Shown in pieces: positions 45,398 to 54,730 of a stretch of 64,000 nucleotides of DNA. The stretch is from RYN-122 sp963761655 (GTDB lineage: Bacteria; Actinomycetota; Actinomycetes; Mycobacteriales; SCTD01): NCBI GenBank assembly GCA_963761655.1, contig CAVXHI010000002.1:124001-188000 (forward strand), given 5' to 3'. The position numbers and the translations under genes were made by a program. The first letter of the stretch is position 1. Each line of letters opens with the position of its first letter. Under the pieces are notes generated by a model. The model worked only from the letters and a program-made list of their open reading frames with translations, was not told the DNA's origin and ran no database searches.

Positions 45398-46138
45398 CAC
45401 CTGGACCAGGGAGCCCGGGGCGGCTACGACCGCGTCCTGCTCAAGCTCTCCGGCGAGGCGTTCGCGGGCGGCGGCGAGATGGGCGTGGACCCGCGCACCG
45501 TCCGGGACATCGCCCGCCAGATCGCCGACGTCGTCCGCACGGGCGTGCAGGTCGCCGTCGTCATCGGCGGCGGCAACTACTTCCGCGGCTCCGAGCTCAC
45601 CGAGCAGGGCATGGACCGGCCGCGCGCCGACTACATGGGCATGCTCGGCACCGTCATCAACTGCCTGGCGCTGCAGGACTTCCTGGAGAAGCAGGGCGTC
45701 GACACGCGCGTGCAGACCGCCATCGCCATGGGTCAGGTCGCCGAGCCGTACGTGCCGCGGCGGGCGATCCGCCACCTCGAGAAGGGCCGCGTCGTCATCT
45801 TCGGGGCCGGGCTCGGGGCGCCGTTCTTCTCCACCGACACGGCTGCCGCGCAGCGGGCGCTCGAGGTCGGGGCGCAGTGCGTGCTCATGGCCAAGCAGGT
45901 CGACGGCGTGTACGACGACGACCCCCGCAAGAACCCCGACGCCGTCAAGTTCGACGCCCTGACCTACGCCGAGGTGCTCGAGCGTCGGCTCAAGGTCGCC
46001 GACGCGACCGCCATCAGCCTGTGCATGGACAACCGGCTGCCGATCGTCGTGTTCGACCTGCTCGCCGAGGGCAACATCGCCCGGGCGGTGCGCGGCGAGA
46101 AGATCGGCACCCTCGTGAGCGGAGACAGCAGCACATGA
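45368..46138 (+). CDS. pyrH: UMP kinase
   Basis: A 256-residue hexameric UMP kinase of the amino-acid-kinase fold that makes UDP and is sensitive to GTP/UTP. GGYDRVLLKLSGEAF begins the fold at about residue 18. VVIGGGNYFRG, DYMGMLGTVINCLALQ and GVYDDDPRKNPDAVKFD complete it. The ATG at 45368 follows GAGGAGG; GTG at 45380 is an alternative. The first ~17 residues are a polar extension encoded partly by the downstream arm of a strong hairpin. The stop overlaps frr (ATGA). Confidence 0.95.
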   Translation: MDDTVEGASSHLDQGARGGYDRVLLKLSGEAFAGGGEMGVDPRTVRDIARQIADVVRTGVQVAVVIGGGNYFRGSELTEQGMDRPRADYMGMLGTVINCLALQDFLEKQGVDTRVQTAIAMGQVAEPYVPRRAIRHLEKGRVVIFGAGLGAPFFSTDTAAAQRALEVGAQCVLMAKQVDGVYDDDPRKNPDAVKFDALTYAEVLERRLKVADATAISLCMDNRLPIVVFDLLAEGNIARAVRGEKIGTLVSGDSST

Positions 46139-46692
46139 TCGACGAGACCCTCCTCGACGCCGAGGAGAAGATGGAGAAGGCCGTCACGGTCGCCAAGGAC
46201 GACTTCGGCGGCATCCGCACCGGCCGGGCCACGCCCGCCATGTTCAACAAGATCGTCGTCGACTACTACGGCGCCATGACGCCGGTGAACCAGCTGAGCT
46301 CGCTGTCGGTGCCCGAGCCGCGGATGGCGGTCATCAGCCCGTACGACAAGAGCAGCCTCGGGATGATCGAGCGCGCCATCCGCGACAGCGACCTCGGCGT
46401 CAACCCCACGAACGACGGCAGCATCATCCGGATCGTCTTCCCGCAGCTGACCGAGGAGCGCCGCAAGGAGTTCATCAAGGTCGCACGGACGAAGGCCGAG
46501 GACGCCAAGATCTCGATCCGCAACATCCGCCGCCGGGCCAAGGACGAGCTCGACAAGCTGGTGAAGGACGGCGACACCGGCGAGGACGAGGTCGCGCGGG
46601 CCGAGAAGGAGCTCGAGAAGACGACGGCGCAGTACGTCGCCAACGTCGACGAGCTCCTCCGGCACAAGGAAGCCGAGCTGCTCGAGGTCTGA
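46135..46692 (+). CDS. frr: Ribosome recycling factor
   Basis: A 185-residue RRF that splits post-termination ribosomes with EF-G. Landmarks: FGGIRTGRATPAMFNKIVVD, YYGAMTPVNQLSSLSVPEPR, SDLGVNPTNDGSIIRIVFP and the C-terminal VDELLRHKEAELLEV. L-shaped, with a three-helix bundle domain I. Starts in the ATGA overlap with pyrH, and its stop overlaps the cdsA ATG (TGATG). Confidence 0.97.
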   Translation: MIDETLLDAEEKMEKAVTVAKDDFGGIRTGRATPAMFNKIVVDYYGAMTPVNQLSSLSVPEPRMAVISPYDKSSLGMIERAIRDSDLGVNPTNDGSIIRIVFPQLTEERRKEFIKVARTKAEDAKISIRNIRRRAKDELDKLVKDGDTGEDEVARAEKELEKTTAQYVANVDELLRHKEAELLEV

Positions 46693-47594
46693 TGGCTGCC
46701 ACGGACCCGCAGGAGGCCGACGGCGGTCTGCTCGCCGCCGTCGAGACCGCCCCGAGCGTCGAGGGCGAGCCGCACAAGCGCACCCCCGGCCGGGCGGGGC
46801 GCAACCTGCCCGCGGCGATCGGGGTCGGCGTCGGGCTGGGGCTGCTCATCACCGTCCCGCTGTTCTCGCCGTACCGGTGGCTGTTCATCGGGGTGCTGGT
46901 GGCGGCCGGGAGCCTCGGCACGTACGAGATCGTCAGCGCCCTGCGCCGTCTGGGCGCGGAGCCGCCGCTGCCCCCGCTGCTGGTCGGCGGCGCCGCGATG
47001 CTCCTGCTCGCCTACGGCAGCGGGCCGGAGCCGCTGTTCGTCGCGCTCGCCCTGACGGTGCTCGGCTGCGTGGTCTGGCGGCTGGCGGACCCCGCCGAGG
47101 GCTACCTGCGCGACGTCGCGGCGGCGTCCTTCACGGCTGCCTACGTCCCGTTCCTCATGGGCTTCGCCTCGCTGCTCGCCCAGGGGCCCGACGGCCCGCG
47201 CCGGGTCACCGCGTTCGTCGCCACCGTCGTCTGCAGCGACGTCGGTGGCTACACGGCGGGCGTCCTGTTCGGCAAGCACCCGATGGCGCCGTCGGTGTCG
47301 CCGAAGAAGTCCTGGGAGGGCTTCTGCGGCAGCCTGCTGGCCTGCGCGGTCGCCGGCGGGGTCTTCTTCGCCACGCTGTTCGACGCGAACCCGCTCCTCG
47401 GCGTCGTCTACGGGCTGGCCGTCGTGATGTCCGCGACCCTCGGCGACCTGGGGGAGTCGATGGTCAAGCGCGACATCGGCATCAAGGACATGGGCGACCT
47501 CCTGCCAGGGCACGGGGGGCTGATGGACCGTCTGGACAGCCTGCTGCCGACGGCGCCGGTGGCCTGGCTGCTGCTCGAGGCGATGCTGTCCTAG
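46692..47594 (+). CDS. cdsA: Phosphatidate cytidylyltransferase
   Basis: A 300-residue, multi-span (about eight helices) membrane enzyme making CDP-diacylglycerol from phosphatidic acid and CTP, the branch point to all phospholipids. A polar N-terminus of about 40 residues precedes the first helix (AAIGVGVGLGLLITVPLF). The C-terminal CDP-DAG synthase signature is SATLGDLGESMVKRDIGIKD continuing MGDLLPGHGGLMDRLDS. Coupled to frr. Confidence 0.95.
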   Translation: MAATDPQEADGGLLAAVETAPSVEGEPHKRTPGRAGRNLPAAIGVGVGLGLLITVPLFSPYRWLFIGVLVAAGSLGTYEIVSALRRLGAEPPLPPLLVGGAAMLLLAYGSGPEPLFVALALTVLGCVVWRLADPAEGYLRDVAAASFTAAYVPFLMGFASLLAQGPDGPRRVTAFVATVVCSDVGGYTAGVLFGKHPMAPSVSPKKSWEGFCGSLLACAVAGGVFFATLFDANPLLGVVYGLAVVMSATLGDLGESMVKRDIGIKDMGDLLPGHGGLMDRLDSLLPTAPVAWLLLEAMLS

Positions 47595-47628
47595 GAATCC
47601 GTCGGGCGCCGAGGCTGTTGCAGTCCCG

Positions 47629-48705
47629 GTGACCGTCCTGCCGCTCGTCTTCGACGCCCCCAAGAGGGGCCTCCCGCCCCGCCACCTCGTCGACCTCGAC
47701 CTGGCGGAGCGCAAGGCTGCGGTCACGGAGCTCGGTGAGAAGGCGTTCCGGGCCGAGCAGGTGTCGCGCAGCTGGTTCGCCGGGCGGACCCTCGAGCAGA
47801 TGACCGACCTGTCGGCGTCGACCCGCCAGGCGCTCGCCCCGCTGCTGCCGACGCTCTGGACGCCCGTCCGCGACGTCGACTGCGACGGCGGCGCCACCCG
47901 CAAGAGCCTGCTGCGCGGGCACGACGGCACGCTGGTGGAGTCGGTGACCATGCGCTACGCCGACCGCACGACCGTCTGCGTGAGCAGCCAGGCCGGCTGC
48001 GGGATGGCCTGCCCGTTCTGCGCGACCGGCCAGGCCGGCCTGACCCGCAACCTGTCCACCGCGGAGATCGTCGAGCAGGTCCTCGCCGCCCAGCGGGCCG
48101 AGGCCGCGACCGGTGGCCGGGTCAGCAACGTGGTGTTCATGGGCATGGGCGAGCCCCTGGCGAACTACAACCGGGTGGTCGCCGCGGTCCGCCGGATCAC
48201 CGAGCCGGCTCCGCACGGGATGGGGATCAGCCAGCGCAGCGTCGTCGTGTCGACCGTGGGGCTGGTGCCGGCGATCGAGAAGCTCACCCGCGAGCAGCTG
48301 CAGGTCACGCTCGCCCTGTCGCTGCACGCCCCCGACGACGAGCTCCGGGACACGCTGGTCCCCGTCAACACCCGGTGGCCGGTCCGCGAGGTGCTCAAGG
48401 CCGCGTTCGGCTACACCCGCCAGACGGGCCGCCGGCTGTCGATCGAGTACGCGCTGATCCGCGACGTGAACGACCAGCCCAGGCGGGCCGACCTGCTCGG
48501 ACGCCTGCTCAAGGGCAAGCTCGTCCACGTCAACCTCATCCCGCTGAACCCGACGCCGGGCTCGGAGTGGGACGCCTCGCCGAAGCCGGTCGAGCAGGAG
48601 TTCGTCCGACGGCTGAAGGCGGCCGGGGTGGCGACGACGGTCCGCGACACCCGTGGCCGCGAGATCGCCGGGGCCTGCGGGCAGCTCGCCGCGCTCGACG
48701 CGTAG
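47629..48705 (+). CDS. rlmN: 23S rRNA/tRNA adenine-C2 methyltransferase RlmN
   Basis: A 358-residue radical-SAM enzyme that methylates A2503 of 23S rRNA and A37 of tRNAs. The [4Fe-4S] motif CGMACPFCATG (about 124-134) is CxxxCxxC; VVFMGMGEPLANYN binds SAM. The mechanistic Cys pair is completed by the C-terminal one in REIAGACGQLAAL. GTG start at 47629. A strong bidirectional terminator follows. Confidence 0.96.
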   Translation: MTVLPLVFDAPKRGLPPRHLVDLDLAERKAAVTELGEKAFRAEQVSRSWFAGRTLEQMTDLSASTRQALAPLLPTLWTPVRDVDCDGGATRKSLLRGHDGTLVESVTMRYADRTTVCVSSQAGCGMACPFCATGQAGLTRNLSTAEIVEQVLAAQRAEAATGGRVSNVVFMGMGEPLANYNRVVAAVRRITEPAPHGMGISQRSVVVSTVGLVPAIEKLTREQLQVTLALSLHAPDDELRDTLVPVNTRWPVREVLKAAFGYTRQTGRRLSIEYALIRDVNDQPRRADLLGRLLKGKLVHVNLIPLNPTPGSEWDASPKPVEQEFVRRLKAAGVATTVRDTRGREIAGACGQLAALDA

Positions 48706-48728
48706 CGGGACTCCTCGATCGACGGCAC

Positions 48729-48764
48729 CTGAGACAGCGCCCGGAGCCGCGGGTGCTGTCTCAG
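48729..48764. terminator. Bidirectional terminator between rlmN and the minus-strand metallopeptidase-like gene
   Basis: A 15-bp stem (48729-48743 with 48750-48764, one G-T wobble) around GAGCCG, in the convergent gap. Confidence 0.85.
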
Positions 48765-48785
48765 CCTCCGTCGACCACGGAGCGG

Positions 48786-49583
48786 TCAGAGCCGGAAGAA
48801 GGTCGCGGCCAGCCGGTCGAGGGCGGCGGGGCCCGGCACCCGCGCCGTCCGGGTGCGGCTGTCGGCGGACCCGCGGCGCCACTGCGCGTAGGTCTCGGCG
48901 AAGTCGCCGGCCGGGGTGGCGAAGTCGGTGCACCGGTCGCAGCCCTGCCACGAGGTGCCGACGGGGAAGCCCCTCGCCCGCATCCAGGCCTGCCGGAGCG
49001 CCGGCGTGAGGTGCGCGCTGTCGTAGGCGTGCCCGAGCTCGTGGGCGACGACGTGGCGCAGCAGGGCGTCGCTCTGACGGGCGCAGGGCCGGACGAAGAC
49101 CTCGACGCGGCGGCTGTCCATGTGGGTGAGACCGAGGAAGCCGCCGCGGGCGGCGCGGAAGGCCAGGGAGCGGGCGGGCGAGGTGGCGGGCCGCAGGGAG
49201 GCCAGCGCCGCGGCGCCCCGGCGCTGCTGCCAGCCCGGGCCGCTGCAGGTCGACGCAGCGGTGGCAGGGCGGGCCCGGACGGACGCGGGGGAGGGCGGGG
49301 CAGCGGCGGGCCGGGCGGCAGCAGGAGCGGCAGCGGGCCGGGCGGCCGTGGGCCGAGCGGCAGGCCCGGCGGAGGGGCGAGCGACCGCGGAGCGGACGGA
49401 AGCCGGGTCGGCCAGAGCGGCGGGGGCACCAGCGGTGGCGGGCGGGCCCAGGACCGGGGTCGACGGCGCGGACTGCCCGGCGGACGCCGGCACCTGCAGC
49501 GCCACGGTCCCGACCAGCGCCGCGGTGAGGGCGGCCACGAGACCCCAGCCGCGGGGGCCGGAGAGCGCAGTCCTGGACGACAT
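48786..49583 (-). CDS. Secreted zinc-metallopeptidase-like protein
   Basis: A 265-residue exported protein. A signal peptide (TM about 12-34, cleavage probably after PASA at 32-35) is followed by an Ala/Pro/Arg-rich low-complexity linker (about 40-110) and a C-terminal domain with HVVAHELGHAYDSAHL, an HExxH zinc site (His181, Glu182, His185). DFAETYAQW (Glu230) may give the third ligand. Cys pairs (Cys113/Cys167, Cys215/Cys218) suggest disulfides outside the cell. No family recognised beyond a gluzincin-like plan. Substrate unknown. ATG at the complement of 49581-49583. Confidence 0.8.
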   Translation of the reverse strand: MSSRTALSGPRGWGLVAALTAALVGTVALQVPASAGQSAPSTPVLGPPATAGAPAALADPASVRSAVARPSAGPAARPTAARPAAAPAAARPAAAPPSPASVRARPATAASTCSGPGWQQRRGAAALASLRPATSPARSLAFRAARGGFLGLTHMDSRRVEVFVRPCARQSDALLRHVVAHELGHAYDSAHLTPALRQAWMRARGFPVGTSWQGCDRCTDFATPAGDFAETYAQWRRGSADSRTRTARVPGPAALDRLAATFFRL

Positions 49584-49679
49584 GCCCGATCTGTCGGCTT
49601 GTCAGGTCACCACCTGTAGCGCCGGGTCGCAGAGCGTGACCGGTCGGCGCTGTCCCAGGGGGCCTGCGATCATGGTCGC

Positions 49680-50879
49680 GTGACACTCCGCGAGGTCGTG
49701 CTGCTCGGGGCCACCGGGTCCATCGGGACCCAGGCCGTCGACGTCGTGCGCCGCAACCCCGACCGTCTCCGGGTGGTCGGGCTGGCAGCAGGCGGCGGCC
49801 GGGTCGACCTGCTGGCGCAGCAGGCGCTCGAGCTGCAGGTCGACGTCGTCGCGGTGGCGCAGGCGACGGCGGCGCAGGACCTGCAGCTGGCGTTCTACGC
49901 CGAGGCCAGCAAGCGGGGGTACAGCGCGGGGGAGTTCGCCGTCCCCAAGATCCTGGCCGGCCCGGACGCCGCCACCGAGGTCGCCGCCTGGCCGTGCGAC
50001 GTGGTGCTGAACGGGATGACCGGCTCGGTGGGCCTGGCGCCGACCCTGGCGGCCCTGGAGGCCGGCCGCACGCTCGCGCTGGCCAACAAGGAGTCGCTGG
50101 TCGCGGGCGGTCCGCTCGTCACGCCGTACCGCAGCCAGCTGGTCCCGGTCGACTCCGAGCACTCGGCGCTCGCCCAGTGCCTGCGGGGCGGGCGGCGCGA
50201 GGAGGTCCGGCGGCTGGTGCTGACCGCCAGCGGCGGCCCCTTCCGCGGCCGCAGCCGGGCCGAGCTCGAGGGCGTCACACCGGAGCAGGCGCTCGACCAC
50301 CCCACCTGGGACATGGGCCCCGTCGTCACCGTCAACAGCAGCACGTTGATGAACAAGGGCCTCGAGGTGGTCGAGGCGAGCCTGCTGTTCGACCTGCCCT
50401 ACGACCGGATCGACGTCGTGGTGCACCCGCAGTCGCAGGTCCACTCCATGGTCGAGTTCACCGACGGCTCCACGCTCGCGCAGGTCAGCCCGCCCGACAT
50501 GCGGCTGCCCATCGGCCTCGGGCTGGTGTGGCCCGACCGGCTGCCGCACGAGGGCTACGGCGCCGACTGGACGCAGGCCTCCACCTGGACCTTCGAGCCG
50601 CTCGACGACGCCGCCTTCCCGGCCGTGCAGCTGTGCCGGGCGGCCGGCACCCGGGGCGGGACCGCGCCCGCGGCCCTCAACGCCGCGAACGAGGAGTGCG
50701 TGGCGGCGTTCCTCGACGGCCGGCTGCCGTACCTCGCCGTCGTCGACACCGTGGCGCAGGTCGTCGACGAGCACGCGTTCAGGGAACGCCCGACACTGGT
50801 CGAGGTGTTGAGCACGGAGAGCGAGGCGCGACGCCGCGCCCGGGAGCTCTGCGCCGGCAGAGGAGAGAGGCAGTCCTGA
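49680..50879 (+). CDS. dxr: 1-deoxy-D-xylulose-5-phosphate reductoisomerase
   Basis: A 399-residue second enzyme of the MEP isoprenoid pathway, making 2-C-methyl-D-erythritol 4-phosphate with NADPH. N-terminal GATGSIGTQAVDVVRR binds NADPH; LANKESLVAGG and VPVDSEHSALAQCL hold catalytic and metal residues. The flexible loop has TWDMGPVVTVNSSTLMNKGL. GTG start at 49680. The stop overlaps the site-2 protease ATG (TGATG), and ispG follows, so two MEP genes flank the protease, a standard actinobacterial order. Confidence 0.96.
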   Translation: MTLREVVLLGATGSIGTQAVDVVRRNPDRLRVVGLAAGGGRVDLLAQQALELQVDVVAVAQATAAQDLQLAFYAEASKRGYSAGEFAVPKILAGPDAATEVAAWPCDVVLNGMTGSVGLAPTLAALEAGRTLALANKESLVAGGPLVTPYRSQLVPVDSEHSALAQCLRGGRREEVRRLVLTASGGPFRGRSRAELEGVTPEQALDHPTWDMGPVVTVNSSTLMNKGLEVVEASLLFDLPYDRIDVVVHPQSQVHSMVEFTDGSTLAQVSPPDMRLPIGLGLVWPDRLPHEGYGADWTQASTWTFEPLDDAAFPAVQLCRAAGTRGGTAPAALNAANEECVAAFLDGRLPYLAVVDTVAQVVDEHAFRERPTLVEVLSTESEARRRARELCAGRGERQS

Positions 50880-52102
50880 TGGTCCTGCTCGGTGCGCTGG
50901 CGTTCGTCGTCGCCCTGCTCGTGTCGGTGATGCTCCACGAGGCGGGGCACTTCCTCACCGCCCGCCACTACGGCATGAAGGCCACGCACTTCTTCGTCGG
51001 CTTCGGCCCGACCCTGTTCTCGCGCACCCGCGGCGAGACCGAGTACGGCATCAAGGCCATCCCGGCCGGCGGCTTCGTGAAGATCGTCGGGATGACGCCG
51101 CTCGAGGAGGTCGCGCCGGGCGACGAGGACCGGGCGTTCTACAAGCAGCCGGCCGGGCGTCGCGCCGTCGTGCTGGCGGCCGGGTCCTTCGTGCACTTCT
51201 GCATCGCGGTGCTGCTGGTCTTCGGGGTCACCTACGCCGTCGGTGTCATCGACGAGTCCGCGCCGGTCCTGGCCGCGCCCCAGTCCTGCGTCACGCTGGC
51301 CGTCCCCACGGCGACGTCGCCCGCCCCCGCCTGCGGCCGGGAGGGCACCGTGCCGGCGCCCGCCGTGGCGGCCGGGCTCAGGAGCGGGGACCGCGTGGTG
51401 TCGGTCGACGGCACGGCGACACGGACGTTCGAGCAGGTCGTCCAGGCCGTCCGGTCGCACCCCGGCGAGGCCGTGCCGGTCGTCGTCGAGCGGGACGGGG
51501 CGAGGCGGACCGTGACGCTGACGCCGGTGGCCGTGCAGCGGCCCGACCTGACCGACCCGCAGAAGACCGTGACGGTCGGCGCGATCGGCGCGGGCCGGGC
51601 GCTGGTGACCGAGCGGCTCGGCCCGGTCGCCGCGGCCAGGGAGAGCGGCGACCGGCTCGGGCTGATCGTCTCGGGCACCTGGACCAGCCTGACCCAGAAG
51701 CTCGGCACCATCACGTCGCTGTACGGCCCGGACCGCGACCCCGAGGGCCTCGTCGGTGCCTACGGCGCCGGGCGCGTCAGCGGAGAGATCCTGGCCGCGC
51801 AGGGCATCCCGTTCGCCGTCCGCGTCAGCGACTTCCTGCTGCTCATGGCCGGGCTGAACCTGTTCGTCGGCGTCTTCAACCTGCTGCCCCTGCTGCCGCT
51901 CGACGGCGGTCACCTCGCCGTCCTGGGGTTCGAGCAGGCCCGCGACCGGGTCCGGCGGGCGTTCGGCTACCGCGGCGCCCTGCAGCGCGTCGACCTCACC
52001 AAGCTCCTTCCGCTGACCTACGCGGTGGTGCTGCTGTTCATCGGTCTGACCCTGTTCATCGCGGGCGCCGACATCGTCAACCCCATCAGCATCAACAGCT
52101 AG
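50879..52102 (+). CDS. Site-2 intramembrane metalloprotease (RseP/Rip1 family)
   Basis: A 407-residue M50 protease that cleaves anti-sigma factors within the membrane. HEAGH in VSVMLHEAGHFLTARHYG (about 15-32) is the zinc site. A PDZ domain (about 150-220) contains GLRSGDRVVSVDGTATRTFE, and the second active-site motif is NLLPLLPLDGGHL near 335-347. About four TM helices. In Mycobacterium the ortholog Rip1, in this same dxr-rip-ispG order, controls several sigma-factor pathways. TGATG overlap with dxr. Confidence 0.93.
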   Translation: MVLLGALAFVVALLVSVMLHEAGHFLTARHYGMKATHFFVGFGPTLFSRTRGETEYGIKAIPAGGFVKIVGMTPLEEVAPGDEDRAFYKQPAGRRAVVLAAGSFVHFCIAVLLVFGVTYAVGVIDESAPVLAAPQSCVTLAVPTATSPAPACGREGTVPAPAVAAGLRSGDRVVSVDGTATRTFEQVVQAVRSHPGEAVPVVVERDGARRTVTLTPVAVQRPDLTDPQKTVTVGAIGAGRALVTERLGPVAAARESGDRLGLIVSGTWTSLTQKLGTITSLYGPDRDPEGLVGAYGAGRVSGEILAAQGIPFAVRVSDFLLLMAGLNLFVGVFNLLPLLPLDGGHLAVLGFEQARDRVRRAFGYRGALQRVDLTKLLPLTYAVVLLFIGLTLFIAGADIVNPISINS

Positions 52103-52111
52103 GACGCACCC

Positions 52112-53263
<1,152 letters not shown>

Positions 53264-53264
53264 C

Positions 53265-53280
53265 CGACCCGGTCGGGTCG
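53265..53280 (+). terminator. Hairpin immediately after ispG
   Basis: CGACCC/GGGTCG, a 6-bp stem around GGTC, one base after the ispG stop. Short, so only moderately strong. Confidence 0.5.
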
Positions 53281-53306
53281 CGGCAGCCGGCGGGCGGCTC
53301 CCGCGT

Positions 53307-53312
53307 TACGGT
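53307..53312 (+). promoter_or_regulatory. -10-like hexamer TACGGT, leaderless start of the acetyltransferase
   Basis: TACGGT ends 7 nt before the GTG at 53320; no Shine-Dalgarno sequence. Confidence 0.45.
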
Positions 53313-53319
53313 CGGCGGC

Positions 53320-54162
53320 GTGCTGAGGACGAGCAGTTCCCGCGTCCTCGACGACCGCGACCTCGGCGAGGTCCAGGAGCTCCTGTCCCGCGACCCCGTC
53401 GCCGACTGCTTCGTGGCCTCCCGGGTGCAGGCCTCGGGGCTCGACAGCTGGCGCCTCGGGGCCGAGGTCTGGGGGTACGGCGAGCGCGGACGGCTCGAGG
53501 CTCTCTGCTACTCCGGCGCGAACCTCGTGCCGGTGCAGGCGGGGACCGCGGCCGTCCGGGCCTTCGCCGACCGGGCCCGCCGACAGGGCCGGCGCTGCTC
53601 GTCGATCGTGGGGCGCAGCGAGACGGTCGACGACCTCTGGGCACTGCTCGCGCCGTCCTGGGGCCGTGCCCGCGACGTCCGCGCCGGCCAGCCGCTGCTC
53701 GCCCTGACCGGACCGCCGCTCGTCGAGCCCGACCCGCTGGTGCGCCGGGTGCGTCCGGACGAGGCCGACGTCCTGCTGCCGGCCTGCGTGGCGATGTTCA
53801 CCGAGGAGATCGGCGTCAGCCCGCTGGCCGGCGACGGCGGCGCGCTGTACCGGGCCCGGGTCAGGGAGCTCATCGGGCAGGGCCGCGCGTGGGCGCGGAT
53901 CGAGTCGGGGGCCGTGCTCTTCAAGGCCGAGGTGGGCGCCGCGACGTCGTCGGTGTGCCAGGTGCAGGGCGTCTGGGTCCATCCCGAGCTGCGCGGCCGC
54001 GGCCTGGCCGTCCCCGGCGTCGCCGCGGTGGCCGCGTCGGCACAGCAGGAGGTCGCCCCGACGGTGAGCCTCTACGTCAACGACTACAACACCGCGGCCC
54101 GGCGCGCCTACACCCGCGTCGGCTTCACCGAGGTCGGGCGCTTCACGAGCGTGCTGTTCTGA
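53320..54162 (+). CDS. GNAT-family acetyltransferase
   Basis: A 280-residue protein. The N-terminal half (1-140) is a DUF4081-like domain often seen fused in actinobacteria. The C-terminal half is a GNAT fold with the acetyl-CoA motif VQGVWVHPELRGRGLAVPGV (about 215-234) and SLYVNDYNTAARRAYTRVGF. Similar two-part proteins sit after ispG in mycobacteria and relatives. The acceptor substrate is unknown. GTG at 53320. Its last 20 bases overlap the convergent thioesterase gene. Confidence 0.88.
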   Translation: MLRTSSSRVLDDRDLGEVQELLSRDPVADCFVASRVQASGLDSWRLGAEVWGYGERGRLEALCYSGANLVPVQAGTAAVRAFADRARRQGRRCSSIVGRSETVDDLWALLAPSWGRARDVRAGQPLLALTGPPLVEPDPLVRRVRPDEADVLLPACVAMFTEEIGVSPLAGDGGALYRARVRELIGQGRAWARIESGAVLFKAEVGAATSSVCQVQGVWVHPELRGRGLAVPGVAAVAASAQQEVAPTVSLYVNDYNTAARRAYTRVGFTEVGRFTSVLF

Positions 54163-54652
54163 CCATCTCGATGAAGGCCGTGTTCCGCACGAACGAGCCG
54201 CGGGCGGTGGCGGCGAGCTTGCCGCCCGGCGTGAAGACCCGGGCCTCGGCGACCGTGCGGGTGCGCCCGGCGTGGACGACCGAGCCCTCGACCCGGTGCT
54301 GCTCCCCCACGACGGCGGGCCGCAGGTAGGTGATGTCGAGGTCCAGGGTCAGCATCGGGATGAACTTCTCCCCGGTCGTGGCAGCCGCGACCCCCGCCGC
54401 CTCGTCGCACACCAGCGCGATGTAGCCGCCGTGGACGTTGCCCGACAGGTTCGCGAGCGCCGGGGTCGGCGTCCAGTGCATGACCAGCTCACCGGGCCCG
54501 GGCACCTCGACGACCTGGTTGCCGGTGTGCTGCCGGTGCGGCCCCTGGTCGAGCTCGCCGGTCGCCATGCAGCGGACGAACCCCGCGGCGTCGTGGGCCT
54601 CCCACAGGGCCACGTACGTGTCGTCGATCCGGACCCTCGGCTGCGCCTGCAC
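54143..54652 (-). CDS. Hotdog-fold thioesterase (PaaI-like)
   Basis: A 169-residue protein with the hotdog signature NLSGNVHGGYIALVCDEAAG (about 86-105) of PaaI/YbgC-type acyl-CoA thioesterases; the His-Gly-Gly and Asp/Glu on the long helix are the catalytic region. It ends in the usual strands (LDLDITYLRPAVVGEQHRVE). The GTG (complement 54650-54652) has TAGGGT 7 nt upstream and no Shine-Dalgarno. The divergent aldehyde dehydrogenase might share aromatic or acyl-CoA metabolism, but only location suggests it. Confidence 0.88.
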   Translation of the reverse strand: MQAQPRVRIDDTYVALWEAHDAAGFVRCMATGELDQGPHRQHTGNQVVEVPGPGELVMHWTPTPALANLSGNVHGGYIALVCDEAAGVAAATTGEKFIPMLTLDLDITYLRPAVVGEQHRVEGSVVHAGRTRTVAEARVFTPGGKLAATARGSFVRNTAFIEMVRTARS

Positions 54653-54659
54653 GGGGCGG

Positions 54660-54665
54660 ACCCTA
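54660..54665 (-). promoter_or_regulatory. -10-like hexamer (TAGGGT, minus strand), leaderless start of the thioesterase
   Basis: The plus strand reads ACCCTA. Seven bases separate it from the GTG that begins at 54652. Confidence 0.5.
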
Positions 54666-54730
54666 GTCGGGCCGCGGCCGGACGCTGTGGTGCACTCGCG
54701 GTCGACAGAACGCCGTTCGGAGGACACCGC

